DNA of 64,000 nt from Liolophura sinensis (GCF_032854445.1 NC_088304.1:15075704-15139703); one strand, 5' to 3'. Positions 38,442 to 52,960 are shown, counted from the stretch's first letter. Notes: generated from the sequence alone by a model not told the origin. Translations and numbers: made by a program.

Positions 38442-40737
38442 GGTTATGGCGTGTTGTAACACGTATGCATATGGTGTATGTACATGGACAGGTATTTCTC
38501 TCTGAAACTCGGGTCATTCCACAGCTTCAGACCCAACCTGACTGTTGTGTCAAGTCCTAAGTGCTTCCGTATGTGAAATAACGCGACGCGACTCAACAGT
38601 AATTGTAGTCCAGTTGTTATTGCCTTATTTCAACTCCATCAGGCCTTCTTACTTAGAGCAGGCGTGTGATTATCACATCCCTTGAGGAAGACTACCTGTA
38701 CATGTAGATCGAAGCCTGGTCTACACTCGTGAATTCGTACTCACAACTCTTGATTAAGTGAGGTTCTTGTTACTAGCATACCTAAACTTTCTAGACTATG
38801 ACGGACACCTCATACCTGCTCCGTAAACGACTCACGTCCACAGATACCTATTATTAATTCACCTGTACGTCATATTATAACAACAAATTAATGTATTGTA
38901 ATTCTTGAACTCAAAGAAGTATTCTGGTACATGGAAGAAAATATTCGAAAAGTGCCAATCTGAACTTAATCAAACCACCCAAAAGTCGAACTGATACACC
39001 TTGAATGTCACAAAGTCATTTGAACACATTCTGAAGAAACCATAAGAAATTACAGGTAAATCATGAAGTACTAATTTCAGAAAAAATCAGCCAGTTGGTT
39101 CATGGAATGTTTAGTTTTCACGCTCTTCATTTAACTCTTAGGCAAAAACCATCTGAAACTTTTTCGAAAACATACATGTAGACATATTCACTTAAGTTTA
39201 TACCTACATGTATGTATCCCCCGGCACTGATGGACTAGACAATATTGTGAAGTCACAAAGAAGAGTGACAGGTTGGCAATTCCAGCACCGTAACTGTGAC
39301 TCTCCACCTCATTCCCTGAGATCACTCCTCAGCCATGGCCACAGTTTTTCTCATCAATACAGTGTTATTATGCGGCGACATGCCAGGTGAGCTGGCTGCC
39401 TGAATAGTTCAGCTGGTCAAAAGCCGAGGACAAAAGAAGGTCTCTGTTATCCTCGGATGAAGGCAATTACACAAGCTAGCATGGTGTGGCACCGACAGTG
39501 ATATACCGGCGACGCTTTCCGCGCTTGACAGAGTTGCCGAGCAGGAATAAAAGCCTAACTGACCGAGGCGAGGGCCCCCAAGGCAAATATTAGCACCTTA
39601 GCTGAAGAGCAGCAGTAGGGCAGAAAATACCCCTTACATCTACTTAGTGGGTGACTGTGGGGCTGGGGCACCTATTGACTTGTGCATGGCTGGTTGTTTC
39701 GAGGCTCCCCAGCCTACCTCTCCCCCTGTTATACAGTAAACGTCCACGTAGCCGCGGGTTGGCCTTATCCGCTGAGATTCACCACAGCATCTCGCCTCTC
39801 TCCACATCAATATGGGATCAAATTAGTCTGCAGTGCTTACGTTTACGGTGTGCTGTATTTTTTTTATTCAACCTCTTCAGCTTCCTGCAAATGGATTGTG
39901 AGAGGCGAAAAAGCGTCAATTGCTAAAAGCCAGTGTTGCCGAGGGTTGAAAATCAGCCAGTAGCACAGTTTTGTGTGAACACCTACTTACACCTCTCTTC
40001 TGGACAATGGGGGAATCGACAATGTCCTAACCATTTGCATAACATGGTGGCTTACATGCAGTTCCCTCAGAAAAATTCCTATGCCAGAGCTGTTGTGTCT
40101 CGGGAAGCTAAATAATACATAACTGTACATACACTTGAACATATACCAAGGCCACTTCTGCATCCCGGTAACTGTGTGCACACAACACACAATTAATTGA
40201 CTGTCATCATAATTCTCTGCATTTCCGCTTGCTTTCCGGGTAGATAATTTGGAGACCAATTTTCTGTTTGTAATTTCTGTGGATCCTTTAAAGGCAGCCA
40301 ATATAGCCCACATTCTCACACTGAAATTCAAATTCTTCTACATGCAGGATGTCCAAACTGTAATAATAAATGCATTCCTACAGAAGCTTTGGCTTGAGTA
40401 TTTATTTAATTGATTTTTGTTCATCACTAAACATCATGCTTGCAGGAATGCACTGTATCATGTGAGGGGAATCATGCGGATGTTTACAAGATAAATTATC
40501 AGTTACTGGATTTGAACCCCTTGTATCTTTCCAACAGTCAGGTAATTCTGTCGTTTTGCCAAATGAAACCATCTTGTTGAGTTTTGACATCTTCCAGTTC
40601 GCCTTGCTCGACAAAAAATACTTGAAGACCAACAAATGAAGTCATTCACACATATTCCTGGCCATTACTCTCTGACAGTTACATGCATATATGCAGTGGT
40701 ATTAGCTTTGAATCTCACAGCCACTATCACTATATAC

Positions 40738-40775
<38 letters not shown>

Positions 40776-42026
40776 AGTATATAATATATATAAGTATATA
40801 TATGTAAAATGTATTTAAGTGAGTGTAAACACGAGTGTTAATTAGCGAACTGCGTAATGAGCAAGCTGCGTCAGGGAAATGACAGAAGGGTATATGGCTG
40901 ACGCATGTTTTCTGATATCATTTTCATACCAATACTCTGAAAGTTTATACATGTACATGACGATGATCTGCAGGTACGCATAATATTAATATGTTTGTTT
41001 ACTTCACCATTATGCAAAAGGCCACTTCCAACACCATTTCGGTTATTTTACAACAATGACATGTCCCAGACCTTTTATATTTACAGTGCTGATTCAGCTG
41101 AACATTACATATGATGCCAAAGACACCAGACACCAGACACCAGGTCAATCTGTACACTCCCCTACCCACTTAATCTGACAGACAAGACTGACAGTCAACT
41201 TATTGTATGCAAGGGTCTACTGCCTTCCTAGGCAGTCTCTTTTAACCTTCACACATGTGCATGCCTAATGATCTCTTGTGTAAATTACCACAGTTGTAGA
41301 ACGAAAAAATCATGCACACATCTATGAGTATATCCAATCAAATTAACTGTGTAGGTACAGGAATTCCCTTGTAAGCAAAGATTCACTCACGGTCATAAAT
41401 GCTATTGGCAGATCGTGATTTTTGTCTATTGTCTTTTAACTACATTTTGCCAGAGGACAAATAAGGCCTTATATCTGTAAATATAATCTCTCTTTTTACT
41501 ATCATCAAAGACACTCTTCCTGATGTGTTCATCAGAGAAAAGATGTACATTGTACATGTAAGTACCAACCCCTGTGAATGTACCAGTCCTCACAAAATCC
41601 CACACCTTTTTACCACATCATACCAGAGTATGAAAACTCTTCCTATTGCTTCCTAGAAGGCCAGACAATCAATTCATAAATTATCCCGTCACTTAATCAC
41701 TTGTCCTCTTCCATCTGCTGCCAACCCTTTCATTCCCTCCCCCTCAGCTATCTTTTATTCCTGGCCCACAGAGAGAGTCTGCCAACCCTGGGATACACCA
41801 GCATCTTACTGCCTGCTCTGGCATCTCCAACCTGGTGTGTTTACATCCCCTCCAGGCTCACAAATACCAGTTTTGTCAGAAAATGAGTTGGAGCATACTA
41901 GCCTGCCCAAGCCTTCAGCTGACCTCTGTAACACAAAGCGTACAATTGCCACAGCCATGGGTACAGTATACCCTCTCCACAATAACCTTAGTATACCTTC
42001 GATCAGAAAACCACATTGATAAAAAT
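38442..42026. other. Gene-free intronic DNA
   Basis: Unique sequence apart from the (AT)n tract at 40731. The 39370-39660 stretch is CpG-richer and could be regulatory. Confidence 0.45.
40731..40804. repeat. (AT)n microsatellite
   Basis: Nearly pure TA dinucleotides with a few G interruptions (aagtatataa). Confidence 0.95.
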
Positions 42027-42082
42027 TTGTTTATTTATATGATTGGTGTTTTATGCCGTACCCAAGAAAATTTCACCTATAA
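42027..42082 (-). mobile_element. Family A SINE fragment
   Basis: Only the last 55 bp or so of the element (tail, gattggtgttttatgccgta, caagaaaatttcacct). Confidence 0.75.
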
Positions 42083-43892
42083 AAGCCTGGAAATAATCAG
42101 CAGGGCACGGACAAGCTGACATGTAAATAACACTATTATTTCTTTTGGGAATAGCTGGAAGGTTTGCCCTTATGACATACACCAACTTCATAAGTATTTC
42201 CGGGCTTGTTTTACAATGATGGCCCCCAAAACAGTGGGAGGCATTCAAACTTTATATCCAGATTGCGAGCTGAATCTGGATCTATCGATAAACCATTTTT
42301 CACCCATCTGAGGTTATCTGCTCATTTATTGCTTCACGTAGTACAGCAAGTAACCCTTGCATTGACCACCTTACCCTATTTCTTCTCATTTCTGGGACAC
42401 CTGGTCTGCTCTTCTGAGGCAATATATATGTAACTGTAGCAAGAATACCGAGTTTATTTTTTCTCACGTGGTTAGACCATCTAATGAACTACATACTCAT
42501 GTCTTTACTTTTCCAACAGACTGGTAAAGAAATGTAATATTCTACTTTCAACACTACCAATATTTGTCCCAAATTTTATAAGAATTAGTGTACATAACAG
42601 TGCCTGTGAAGAAAAGTCTCAACCCTTAAATAATCAACTTTAACCTGTTCAGCAGTCAACTAGCCACCCAGGCAATTTAAACACTCGACTCCTCCCCAAT
42701 CCAATAAGTAATCGGTGTGCTATCTTTTTTCTCAGCAAACCTCTTGTTCTTACTCTTAAATACTCTTTACCACAGACTAGAACCAAGCTTAACCGCACGC
42801 CGACGACACAGCTTTTCCCCTCTCAGGCGAGCTAATAAAATGCATAGACTTCTACAATTGACAGACAAGCAAGTAGACGTGGCTTATGATGTATTAGAAA
42901 ACATTAATTCAGTGTGCATTCTGTTTTATGGAACTGGTCATTGCTCTGATCAAACTAGCTTAGCATACCTATCTGCATAACCATTTTCGACAAAAGACGA
43001 GGCTTCCAGAAATGAAATCTTCTTAATTACATGTACAAGTATTTCAGTCACAATACCGACACTGACGTAATTACTTACTGGACAAATCCATTTCATGCTC
43101 CAGCACATTTGTAGATAAAAAAAAAGTCTATACGGGTTTTACTCATACATTAATAATAAATGTAGAAATAAAAGTTTCCATCTCGACAAATTATTATTGA
43201 TATTATAAAAAAAAGAATAAAAGCTGTAATACCTGAATAAATAATGTTTCCTACTAAAAGAAAAAATTACGGTTCCTCTAAATAATTCCAGCACAGCATG
43301 CGAGACTGAATTTTTGTAATAAATAAGCCAAATATCTGAAGCACTTGTACCAATGTATACCGTAATTTGGCTATGAAAATCTGCTACTTAAGTTCACTGA
43401 AGAACATCACTACATTTGCTATCAGGGCTAAATGAAAGAACATTTAATACCCTTTAAGGATATCCAAATTACAGGGAACATTGCCTCATCTTCCTGATAA
43501 ATTTAACTTCAGTGTTTGACAAAAATTCCTCATGTTTATTTGTACTTACTATACAATGATTTGTAAGTAATTTTGACACCAAAATTTGGTATATTAGGCA
43601 TTGATTTCTGGTTTCTTAATATCTGGAAATATTTTAGCCCAAATTAGCCTACTACATACATGCCCAAATTAGAAAGCTGTATTTGGGCTCTGACTATTGT
43701 GGATGGGTTTCCAAGAGACTCTCTCTCGATGTTGTCCGAGATTTTGCTTTGTTAAATATTAAACAATGTGAAATAAATGTGGAAAGGTTTGTGAGAGTGC
43801 CAGCAGTTCTAAGTGAGCCATCACCTGCTAACGCCCCCTAACAATGCTGCATTGCTGCTATGATTAATAGAATGTGGAGTCTACAAATACCC

Positions 43893-43950
43893 TGACCAAG
43901 GCTGGGGTTGAACCCACACTAATGGATTACGAGTAAGATTTATACATATG
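43893..43950 (-). repeat. tRNA-like fragment (box B)
   Basis: On the minus strand a gggttcaaccccagcc box B-like stretch resembles that at 34293-34363. Box A is not recognisable. Possible remnant of the same SINE type. Confidence 0.35.
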
Positions 43951-44914
43951 TATTACCAAGCATACTGATATATAGTACATGTAGCGCAATATTTGATCTG
44001 TCATGTAGATGAAGGCTCCACACAAACTCTCTTATCAGGGATAGAGAAACAAAAAAATAACAGAACAATTGATATGAACCATTACTCATCAACACTGACA
44101 TTTTTACACTGACATTTTTTTTTCTTGAATTTCAAGATCAAAATAGCAAGCTAATTAAGTGAACATTAATAAAAAAATTTAATTCAAACAACTGACTTCT
44201 AACCTGAATGTATTTTTTCTCCCTCACTGGCAGAAATCTTACATGTGGAATTCCTGTGTTAAATCAACCAGCCTGACCCCTAATTACATAAGGGTCAGCC
44301 CGTTGCTATGGCAGATTGAGTAAAGATATGAACTGGAGCAAGACTAATCCATTTTGCATGGAAGGGGTAACCTTCGTGACCTACATGTACATTGTGCATG
44401 TCCTATGGTAAAGACAGGGCACCAAGCCAGGAGGATATTAGAGCCTGGATCCTCTAATGGCTGCTCACATGAATAACACACATGTATGTGGACATACTCT
44501 GCTTTTTGTGCGTTTAGAGCTTATTCTTAAATATTCACACAAACATACATGTGCATGTCCTTGGCAGACACTGTCTGTTTGCATCCTCGGGGTTGGAGGT
44601 CAACTTCCAGTGTTATTATGGTCACATCATGAGTGTGTCATTCCGATGAAAACCACTGTGCACACTGTAGAGTTGACTTGGAAATAACTGGCGATCCATG
44701 TTGCATAATCCAACACCCTGACAAAAAAAACTGGTGCGGAATCAAATCCCAGCATAATTATCAGGTGTTTTGACAAGTGTCCACAACACACAGCCTTTAT
44801 AGCCTTGTGCAAACACCACCAGCACAGCGGCCGATCTGCGACCCCCCCATACACACTTTATTAATTGAATAACACCTTAACCACATAGCAAAGGAAAGTG
44901 TGTGTGTGTGTTGT

Positions 44915-44938
44915 GGGGGGGTGGGGGTGGGGGTGGGG
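44915..44938 (+). repeat. G-quadruplex motif after a (GT)n tract
   Basis: Four G runs of 7, 5, 5 and 4 separated by single T residues, preceded by a short (GT)n tract. Matches the strict G4 pattern. Confidence 0.85.
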
Positions 44939-45287
44939 ATCATCGCCAAGGCGAGAGTGAGTAATAACGAAATTATTCCAACCAACGCAGGTATCTAATA
45001 GGGGGAAAAAAAAAACACGCTGTCGGTGAAAGTCCTTGCAGTTAACTATCCAAGTGTTTAAATGTGGAGCCGTAGTATTAAGTACTTTTCAACTGTGATG
45101 CGTTAATCTTTTACATTATGCATGTAGATGGTCCATGTTTTGGTGCACTTTGGTCAATCCCTCAGTTGTTTCCTCAGCAAATGTTTGAATTCAGCCACCT
45201 GTTAACACAGTTTGTAATGACTTGATATTTTTAAGTCATTCATGCATACCACTTGGAAACAGTATCTTTCCACACTGCACACACCAG

Positions 45288-45509
45288 CTGAGTGAGTGAG
45301 TGCTTGGGGTTTAACGTCGAGCTCAACAGTTTTTCAGTCATATGACTACGTGTATGGAATGTACCTCCTTGTCCCAGGACAGATTTCCCCTACTCTTTTA
45401 TCTAGTGCTGCTTCATTAAAACAACATACCAAAGGTAAGTAATCCACCCCCGCCCTAGCCATTAAACTGATACCGGTCAACCAGTCGTTGCACTATCCTC
45501 ATCATGCTT
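45288..45509 (+). mobile_element. Family B repeat, 222 bp, with TSD
   Basis: Second copy, same orientation and same length as 33697-33918, with small indels. 9-bp target-site duplication acacaccag at 45279-45287 and 45510-45518. Confidence 0.82.
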
Positions 45510-45518
45510 ACACACCAG

Positions 45519-47569
45519 TTGAGACCAGTGGCTTGACTGATTAGTTCTAAAGGCTGGTTTCTAGTGCTGTTATATAGCACCAAATTGCTATTTCATAAAA
45601 ATTATTATAAAATGATTCTTTAAGGTATGTTTGCTTTGAAAACAAATTCTGACACCTGATTATACAAAACTGATAACTTGTATAAAATATACACATGTAC
45701 CTGTTGCCCTCATATGCAGAACAGAGGATGTCATATGACAAAGGAAAGCAACTCTGTTGTTTCATGACCCATGTATTAGGAAACAAAAATTTAGATCTCT
45801 CCTTTTTTTTTTTTTTTTAAATCATCTATTTTCCTTGTATCCATACTTAAATAAAGTTGTGTAAAATGAGTTCAACTACACAAGGCTAATCGTTCCATTG
45901 GCTGTTAGCAATCAGATAACCATATTACCCATTCAAATGACATAAAAGAAACAAATTTGCATATTAACTCCGAACACAAAGATATGTCATTTCGGGCGCT
46001 ACATGGGAGCGCGCTAGTTACATGTGCTCGTAGGAAATCTAGTGACACCTCGAGTTAGCAGACAAGTCTCAGGCTAGAGGGCTGCCGCGAAGATCAGGCG
46101 AGTTGACAGGCTCCCGACAGAAAATCAATTTAACAATCTGTGTGTAGAAGAGTTAGGGTCGCTGCCCATCAGTTTACGAGGACGCCACATCAAGTTTATT
46201 CTGTCAAAACGACATGCCAGAATCCTGGAGATCCCCACTGCCAAGGATACACACTCCATATTCATTATGACGCACTCACCGCTAAAACTGTGAGAAACAG
46301 ATAAAGAGAAATTAACAAATCCTCCTGTAATTCAAATTATTAATATCTCTTGCTACAAAAGTCCTGAGGGCTGTACTTGTGTTGTTTCACATATGCAAAG
46401 ATGAGCACACACAAAAAAAAATAGAAAAAGGAAAGAGAAAAAAAAATAAACTGAGACACAGCCAGAAGATACAGCTGGTTTTCTGTGCAAAGAAAAGATT
46501 TTATAGACTGATTTGGTCATGCATTTGATGTTGCCCGCAAGACGCTTCCTTGATGTTTAAGATGAATTAATTTTAAATAAAAGAAAACTGCTGTGTAGGC
46601 TAGCTGACAACTACAATACACTTTAAAAACAGAAATAAAACAGTTGCTTAGACTTCTGACCTCTGATTCCATAACAAGTCATGTTGTATTATTACAGATC
46701 CAAAACACACTGCCCAAATCCAGGGGTGGGTGGGTGGGTGGGGTGGGGTGGGGTTAAGGTTTCGACGGGTGATTGATGACTGGGCAGGTCACCCTCTCAC
46801 AACATTACCCAGGAGACATTAGCAAGATTACCATGCTTCCAATGTGTCCTTTTCACACATTCCAGATGAATTTAAGAACAAATTTTTTTGACAGCGATCA
46901 ATTGTGCTGCAGACTTGAATATGCAAGCAGTTTGTGATTCTCCGCAAATTTACTTTGTACAGCTAGTATACAAATTACATTAGGATCTAAATTTTTGAAA
47001 AAGTTAATCATTATAAATTACCTAAATGTACCTGTTAATTCCCGTGTGAAAAAAAAAAAAAAAAAAAAACAGTACACACCAACCAACTGTACAATTTCTA
47101 CTGCATGTGGTAGCCAAGATATTGCAGTTCAAAGTAAGCAAAATCGCACACCCTGAGAAAATCGAAAACACGCCCATGTTATCAATTTTATCCAATCAGG
47201 TACATGTTATTTCTGTTACCTGATAAGAAAACTATTCCTGCTGAGGTTATCCCCGGAACCTTGTTCTGCTTTGTAGCCATATGAGCATGGTGTACATGGT
47301 GTCAGGCAACATCATGTTTCAGATTCCTCTAAGAGGGACTATCCCATGGTCTCATGAGAATTTCAGATGAAAAGTGGATTTAAATCATTACCAAGGACGT
47401 CAAAACAAACTGGCTCATTTAGCCCAGCTTTCACCCCTCCTCCGAAATGAGAATAACATTCAACTACTTGTTGTCTTTTTTTTTTTTAAATATTGACAAA
47501 ATAAACCAGTCAAGTTACATAAAACGTGAAACATGTACATGTATAAGCAGTTCTGACTAAGTGGATGGA
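45519..47569. other. Gene-free intronic DNA
   Basis: Unique sequence; poly-T at 45803-45819, poly-A at 47049-47069, G-rich run at 46723. A mixed block at 46030-46290 might be regulatory. Confidence 0.45.
46723..46753 (+). repeat. (GGGT)n G-quadruplex-capable run
   Basis: Seven runs of three to four G separated by single T residues on the plus strand. Confidence 0.85.
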
Positions 47570-47965
47570 AAATCGACAGCTATCTCGACCGTGAGCGCCA
47601 CGAGATCCGGAAAACGACTGGTCTGTCACGGCTCATGAACTAAGCCTTTTCTTTGCAGCGTGAAGGCAGACACAGAGGCTCGAGCCGTGACCCCCAACAG
47701 CATGAAGACAAACGTCACCTGCTTACAGACCAAGGGAGTAGATTGACGAATGTCAAGACAAAGAATTCCCCGGTTTTATCCGGTGTGCGGATATTCATGG
47801 GCCGCTGCTCGCGCCCGTTCATTCAATGCTAGGCCACCTAGCAGCATCAGACAGCTAACGAGGTAATCAATGTTTGCCAGGTATTGCCACATGATTTACC
47901 TGTCAGATTAACCCCACCTGGATAGCCATTAACAAACCAGCTGTGAGTCTTGTCTTCACCTGTAT
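47570..47965. promoter_or_regulatory. Candidate cis-regulatory block, CpG-richer
   Basis: A repeat-free stretch with more CpG than most of the intron (ctcgaccgtgagcgccacg, gccgctgctcgcgcccg). E-boxes cacctg at 47915-47920 and 47957-47962, and a gaggtaatcaatg site. Could also be an undetected internal exon or promoter; I see no clear frame with splice sites. Confidence 0.3.
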
Positions 47966-48439
47966 GTTTATCACATGTAGCGTCAGTGCAAAAATCTTTA
48001 CATTCATAACGAAACCCTAGACCAGGGTGTACAAATCCCAGTGAAAATTTCCTTCGTAATATTAGACAAAAAAACCTATGTATGTAGTACTGACTTAATT
48101 AGTGACATTATTATACCTAAATCCTAAGCAAATGAATAGTTCTATCAGGGGTTCAAAGGATGTGCCCAAAATGACCTGCAAGTCGTGTTGCAAAGGGGCA
48201 GGGTAGCAATTTCCAATGCCTGGCTATTAACACTGTGCCCTCTTCTATAAAATTCTAGCTAAAATTAAATCTAAAACAATTTTGTTTGTATTTTTAGTCA
48301 ACTTGTATGATGTTCACTGAAAATTGGCGCTCCTTGCGAGATTAATTCCTTGAAATTCAGCTACATTTGTGCCAGCGTGAAGCAGATTTGAAGCTGAAAC
48401 CTACATGTATATGTAAATGTAAAAGCTGAAAGAAAGAGC

Positions 48440-48490
48440 ACAGCACTTATCCAAAGCACCTTTATCAATTGAGCCACGGATTGGCTTTCG
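48440..48490 (-). repeat. Possible SINE head fragment
   Basis: Minus strand reads ccgtggctcaattgataaagg, a box A-like stretch. Box B and body are not found. Confidence 0.3.
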
Positions 48491-49776
48491 CGCCATGACA
48501 TGAAAGTCGAGCAATACTAATGTATTAGCGCATTACATAATCGAGGAGGAACAAAGCCCATTTGACATAGGAGATCCGACGGCTCAGTCAACACTCTCCA
48601 GGACACGCCGACAGCTAAATAAACGCTACCCGTCGTTTCCTTACCTCCCCCTGTCACACACTCAGACAACAGTAATGACGGCAGTCCAGGTAGATGGGCC
48701 CCCACACAGCATACAGAATGATCGAGTGATATTTGGCTGAGAGAAAGTAGAGACCAGTGGAGTTGACAGATGGTACAGGGCAGGTGTGTTCCTGGCTTAA
48801 TTAGTGCATGAAAGACAAGTCTTCAGATACCCATTCTACAATGCTGTCCCCACTAAATGTCTGGGAACATTTAAATCATGGCAATGATACACATAAATTT
48901 GTACACGAACCTTTTGACTACAAATGTCTTGTTACAGGATTTACTCCTATGCCTTCCCACTTCTGACACAAAATCTGGGTGTGTTAATAAAATCAAAAAG
49001 GCTTTTAGGTCATACTTAACAAGAGTCATTACGTGTGTCTATATTACACTGTGTCCTCTTGTAGCAGGGCAAGTCCACTTAGTCCAGGATGCCAAAGTGC
49101 TACCACAACTGTGTCATGCCAGAGACACCACACATGACACCCCACCCAGTCACATCAAACAGACACCAGGCCAACTTGCTCAAACCTCTCAGTGCTAAGC
49201 ACCAAGCCAGGCAGAAACAGGCGCTATTTTTAAAGCTTTTGGTACGACCCTTCCCACGTTCGATCACAAATCTCCCAACTTCCGAACAGATGCTCCAACA
49301 ACAAGGCCACCTAAACGGTTTCTCCTGCAAGGGGTGTGATAATCACACACCTGCCCAAAAACAAAATAGAAAGCCTGCAAATAATTTTTTCACTGACCTG
49401 TCCTTTCTACTTTCTTGGCAATTACGTTCATTCTTCAGTAAATTGATTTAACTGCTAAAACCCCTTCACAATTAAATAGCACAGAATGAGGATTCTGATA
49501 GAAATATAAATGTACGTGTAATTTCTTTGTATTGGCCTGTCTAAAAAGCACTTTTGCCTTCTCGACAATTCAGTCATTTTTCAGTGCTCAGTTCATGCTA
49601 GCTGTTGAAATCATACCATGATTGAATAGGACATTCTCAGGACTATAAACTATAATTACTTCAAATTTATCTGCTTAATCAAGCACCTGGTGTCAAAAGA
49701 ATGCTAAAATATTTGACATATACATGTATGTATAAGTACATTCCGGTTGAGCCAAAACTTCTTTTTACATGCCCTG

Positions 49777-49779
<3 letters not shown>

Positions 49780-49807
<28 letters not shown>
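49780..49807. repeat. (AC)14 microsatellite
   Basis: Uninterrupted AC dinucleotides. Confidence 0.95.
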
Positions 49808-52389
49808 CGCACATCACTGGGTTTCCAAGAAAAAGACTTGAAGCATGGATACTTTGTGGAAATCAATCATAAACTGATCAACATTCTTCTGTTAGACAGT
49901 ACAATAAAGTCCAACAGAGACAAACTACATGTACCATGAAGCCTTTGAATTAAAACATACTTCGAACATTTTTTCTTTTTTGCTAGCGACATGATTTCTT
50001 ACCCATTTGGTAGACCTCAAAGTCATGCTGATGAAAGCGTTCAGCAGGGAGGAATGCTTTGGCCTCGTTGTTATAAAGTGTTAGGGATTGATTATCAAGA
50101 CTTTAGCTGTGGTTAATTTGGTAGTAACGAATGGCACGGCTGAGAAAAAACTGGTTACCAAATTACTTCACCAGTCTTCACCTTGCACCATGAAAGAAAG
50201 GGGAAATGAAAGATGTCTGAATATTAACACACAAATGGCAAATGGGCAAACACTCAATATACCTCCGACATGTTAAAGGGCACAGCATGCACTTTGTGCA
50301 TGTAACTTAAGTCTGTGGTTGTCTGTCTTTAAGAGGATGTCTTTTTTCACTTTGTTGTCTTTTGCACAGGAAATCTGAATCTGATAATAAAAAAATGGTC
50401 CAATAATAAAGCAGTGATAAAGTGGAAGGAAATAAAAAAAAAATTTTAAAATGTAACACAATTAAACTACATGTTTTAGTTTTAATGGATGCTGATTGTT
50501 AACCTGAAGCCACACTGTACGGCGCTGGCAGATTATCTGCACATACATACATCTGTGTCTGAAAACGGACACGCTTTTCCTCCACTTTCAAAGAAATCCA
50601 AATGAATAAAAATCTCTGCTTAACACCTGCTTCATTTTGTCACAAATCTAATAAACACTTCTAAACTGATGTTCATATTAATGCATGGTGAACATCATCG
50701 TTTGATTTTGGGCACAACTCCACAATTTTCTTGCAAAGATTTGGAAAATATTGCACACAATTTTGACCAGTGAGATCAAAAAATCGCATCGAGTGTTCTT
50801 CAAATTGTGCGATAAAATACATCACATGGTTCACCTAAGTCAGCCAATGCTCTGATGTTGTTTGGTGAAGGTTTGTAGGAAAGTGATGTATCTATTCATC
50901 TGATTGTTGTTTAATGTATAACTCGTGTTGTTATTTACACTGAAGACCGATTGTCTTCCATCAATATGATGTGAATAACTGCACCTCGCAGGTGGGAAAG
51001 GCTGTCAGTAACTTGCCAAGTGTCAGTAGTTTACCCTGGCACTCTGGTTTTCTCCATTAAACTCAAAGCAAAACATTTAACAAGAATTAAACAACAGAAT
51101 GACCATACTTGCCTGACATATAATTACATGCGGCAAACAATATTTCAGATTGATATTAATTTAAACAGAAAATCCATTTAAACTGACAATACAAAATGAA
51201 GTCTCAAGACAGCTGCAGTCAACATTACTGGAGGTACAAAAGTTAACTATAAAATATATATATCTACACCAACGTATTCCCTAAAAGTTAAGAGTGAGAG
51301 AGTGTGCCCTGTTAGGAGTCCGGCCGCAAGCTTTACAAGTTCATGTATTACACATGCACATTCCAGTCATGTCACGCAGCAGAACAAACCTCATGAATAA
51401 TTCATGTGTGCCTAAATAATGCCTGGCTACTGTAAGCTCACAAGGTGGGTAACATAACCCCCGCTTTGACAGCTCAATAGACTGGCCTGTAGCCATGGGA
51501 TCCCATAACCAGCCCTTCACTGCGGGACAGTTTATTAGCCAGTGAAGGTGAGCTGGGTGCTGGTTTGGTATTGATTTGTCGGCACTTGAACCAGCATCTG
51601 CGGCTTGATTTTGTATTGTAAACATTGTCCACAGGCCCACTTCATCGCACTACATCAGCAAGCATGCACTGATAAATTATTTGTGGGCTTGGATTACAGC
51701 TTGTGGCCTGACTGACCACTTCACTGATTGATCGACTGGGAGGCCAACATGTACATATACAGAGAGCAGTCATTTAGGTCTATTTAACGAGTCTCTTAAC
51801 ACTTCTGCAGTTCGAATTTAACTACATGTACACAGATGAGCTATATGGAACTGCAATGCCTAATTTCAGCATCTTAAAGAACAGGGAACTAATTGTTTAT
51901 CAGGAAATACACAGGCAACTGCCAAAATCAGCAAATAAAAGTGCTCCTTTCTGAATGGCAATAACCATTCATTTTAAGCAAACAATTTAGCAGCACGAAC
52001 TTCAGAAAAGAAACATCCCCCCCCCCCACAAAAAAAGCTGAAAGTAAAGTCCACACAGACATCATACATGAACATGCTACAGCTGGAGTAAATTACACAA
52101 GACTCAACATGAGGAAAAGACAAAATTTACCCAGAAAATGAGAAGTAAAAATGCATTTACACCAATTCAAGCTCACTTCAATTAATTCTTGCTGACACGT
52201 TACATTCAGATGCTTTCACTTAATTGGTGCCAAACCACATTGTACACTGACAAGAAGGACTGGAATAATACGAAACTTAGACCTGACATTTACACAATGT
52301 AAAGAAAACACCTAACCCAGTCTCAAAGGTATCCTCCGAGTTCAGTTGTACATAAGCTCTTCTCTCTTTTTTTTTCCCCCAGTTATTTG

Positions 52390-52960
52390 GCTGGAAGAGC
52401 AATTACTTTCTAGCTGAGAAGACAATATAATCGCTCAAATTGTCTGTTTTGGCGTAGAAGCCACTGGCAAACCCAGCCTATTAAAATCTGAAAATCCAAC
52501 GCTTACACCTCTCGGCTGTAGTGCAATTGAAAGGGAATATAACAACTAGAAATATTGATTTCTTCGCTGAAGTTATTCCCCTCATCCTCATTGATCAAGT
52601 CATCTCACGGTTTCCTGTATTGAGTAAGTACATAGATAGTGTACAAAACCTAGCACACCTCCCACAAGAGGGGGGAAAAAAAGAGGGAGATGCTTTATTT
52701 TTCCCTTAGACAAGCTGTTGACGATTGCTGGCAGAGCTTACTGCATTAAGTCATAATGTCAAACAAGGTATAATCGGGACTCAGCCACGCAGCTCAATTC
52801 TGAGCCAATCAAATGGCTGATTAGTGTCGTTGACTGTACAATAACCATATGTATACTTATGTACACATATCCCATTGTCAAGCTAAGGGGAGTCGAGTGT
52901 TGGTTTAATCAGACCTATAAATAACCTGCGCGGCCTGCAGACTTAAAGGGGTACTGGCAG
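52390..52960. promoter_or_regulatory. Candidate cis-regulatory block
   Basis: Repeat-free. Contains a ggctgattagtgtcgttg stretch, several ccaat cores (gagccaatcaaatggctg) and a GC-rich cctgcgcggcctgcag segment. Inference only. Confidence 0.25.

Larger units (their letters stand above)
42083..45278. other. Gene-free intronic DNA
   Basis: Unique AT-rich sequence with the tRNA-like scrap at 43893 and the G4 motif at 44915. No gene seen. Confidence 0.45.
47966..52389. other. Gene-free intronic DNA
   Basis: Unique sequence with the (AC)n tract at 49780. A strongly diverged family A-like stretch is possible at 50888-51010. Blocks at 48480-48830 and 51300-51740 are repeat-free and mixed. The 120-codon frame at 49089-49451 has no recognisable domain. 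Confidence 0.4.

Noticed and set aside
49089-49451. 120-codon plus frame
   Set aside because: No recognisable similarity and overlapped by open frames in other frames and on the other strand.
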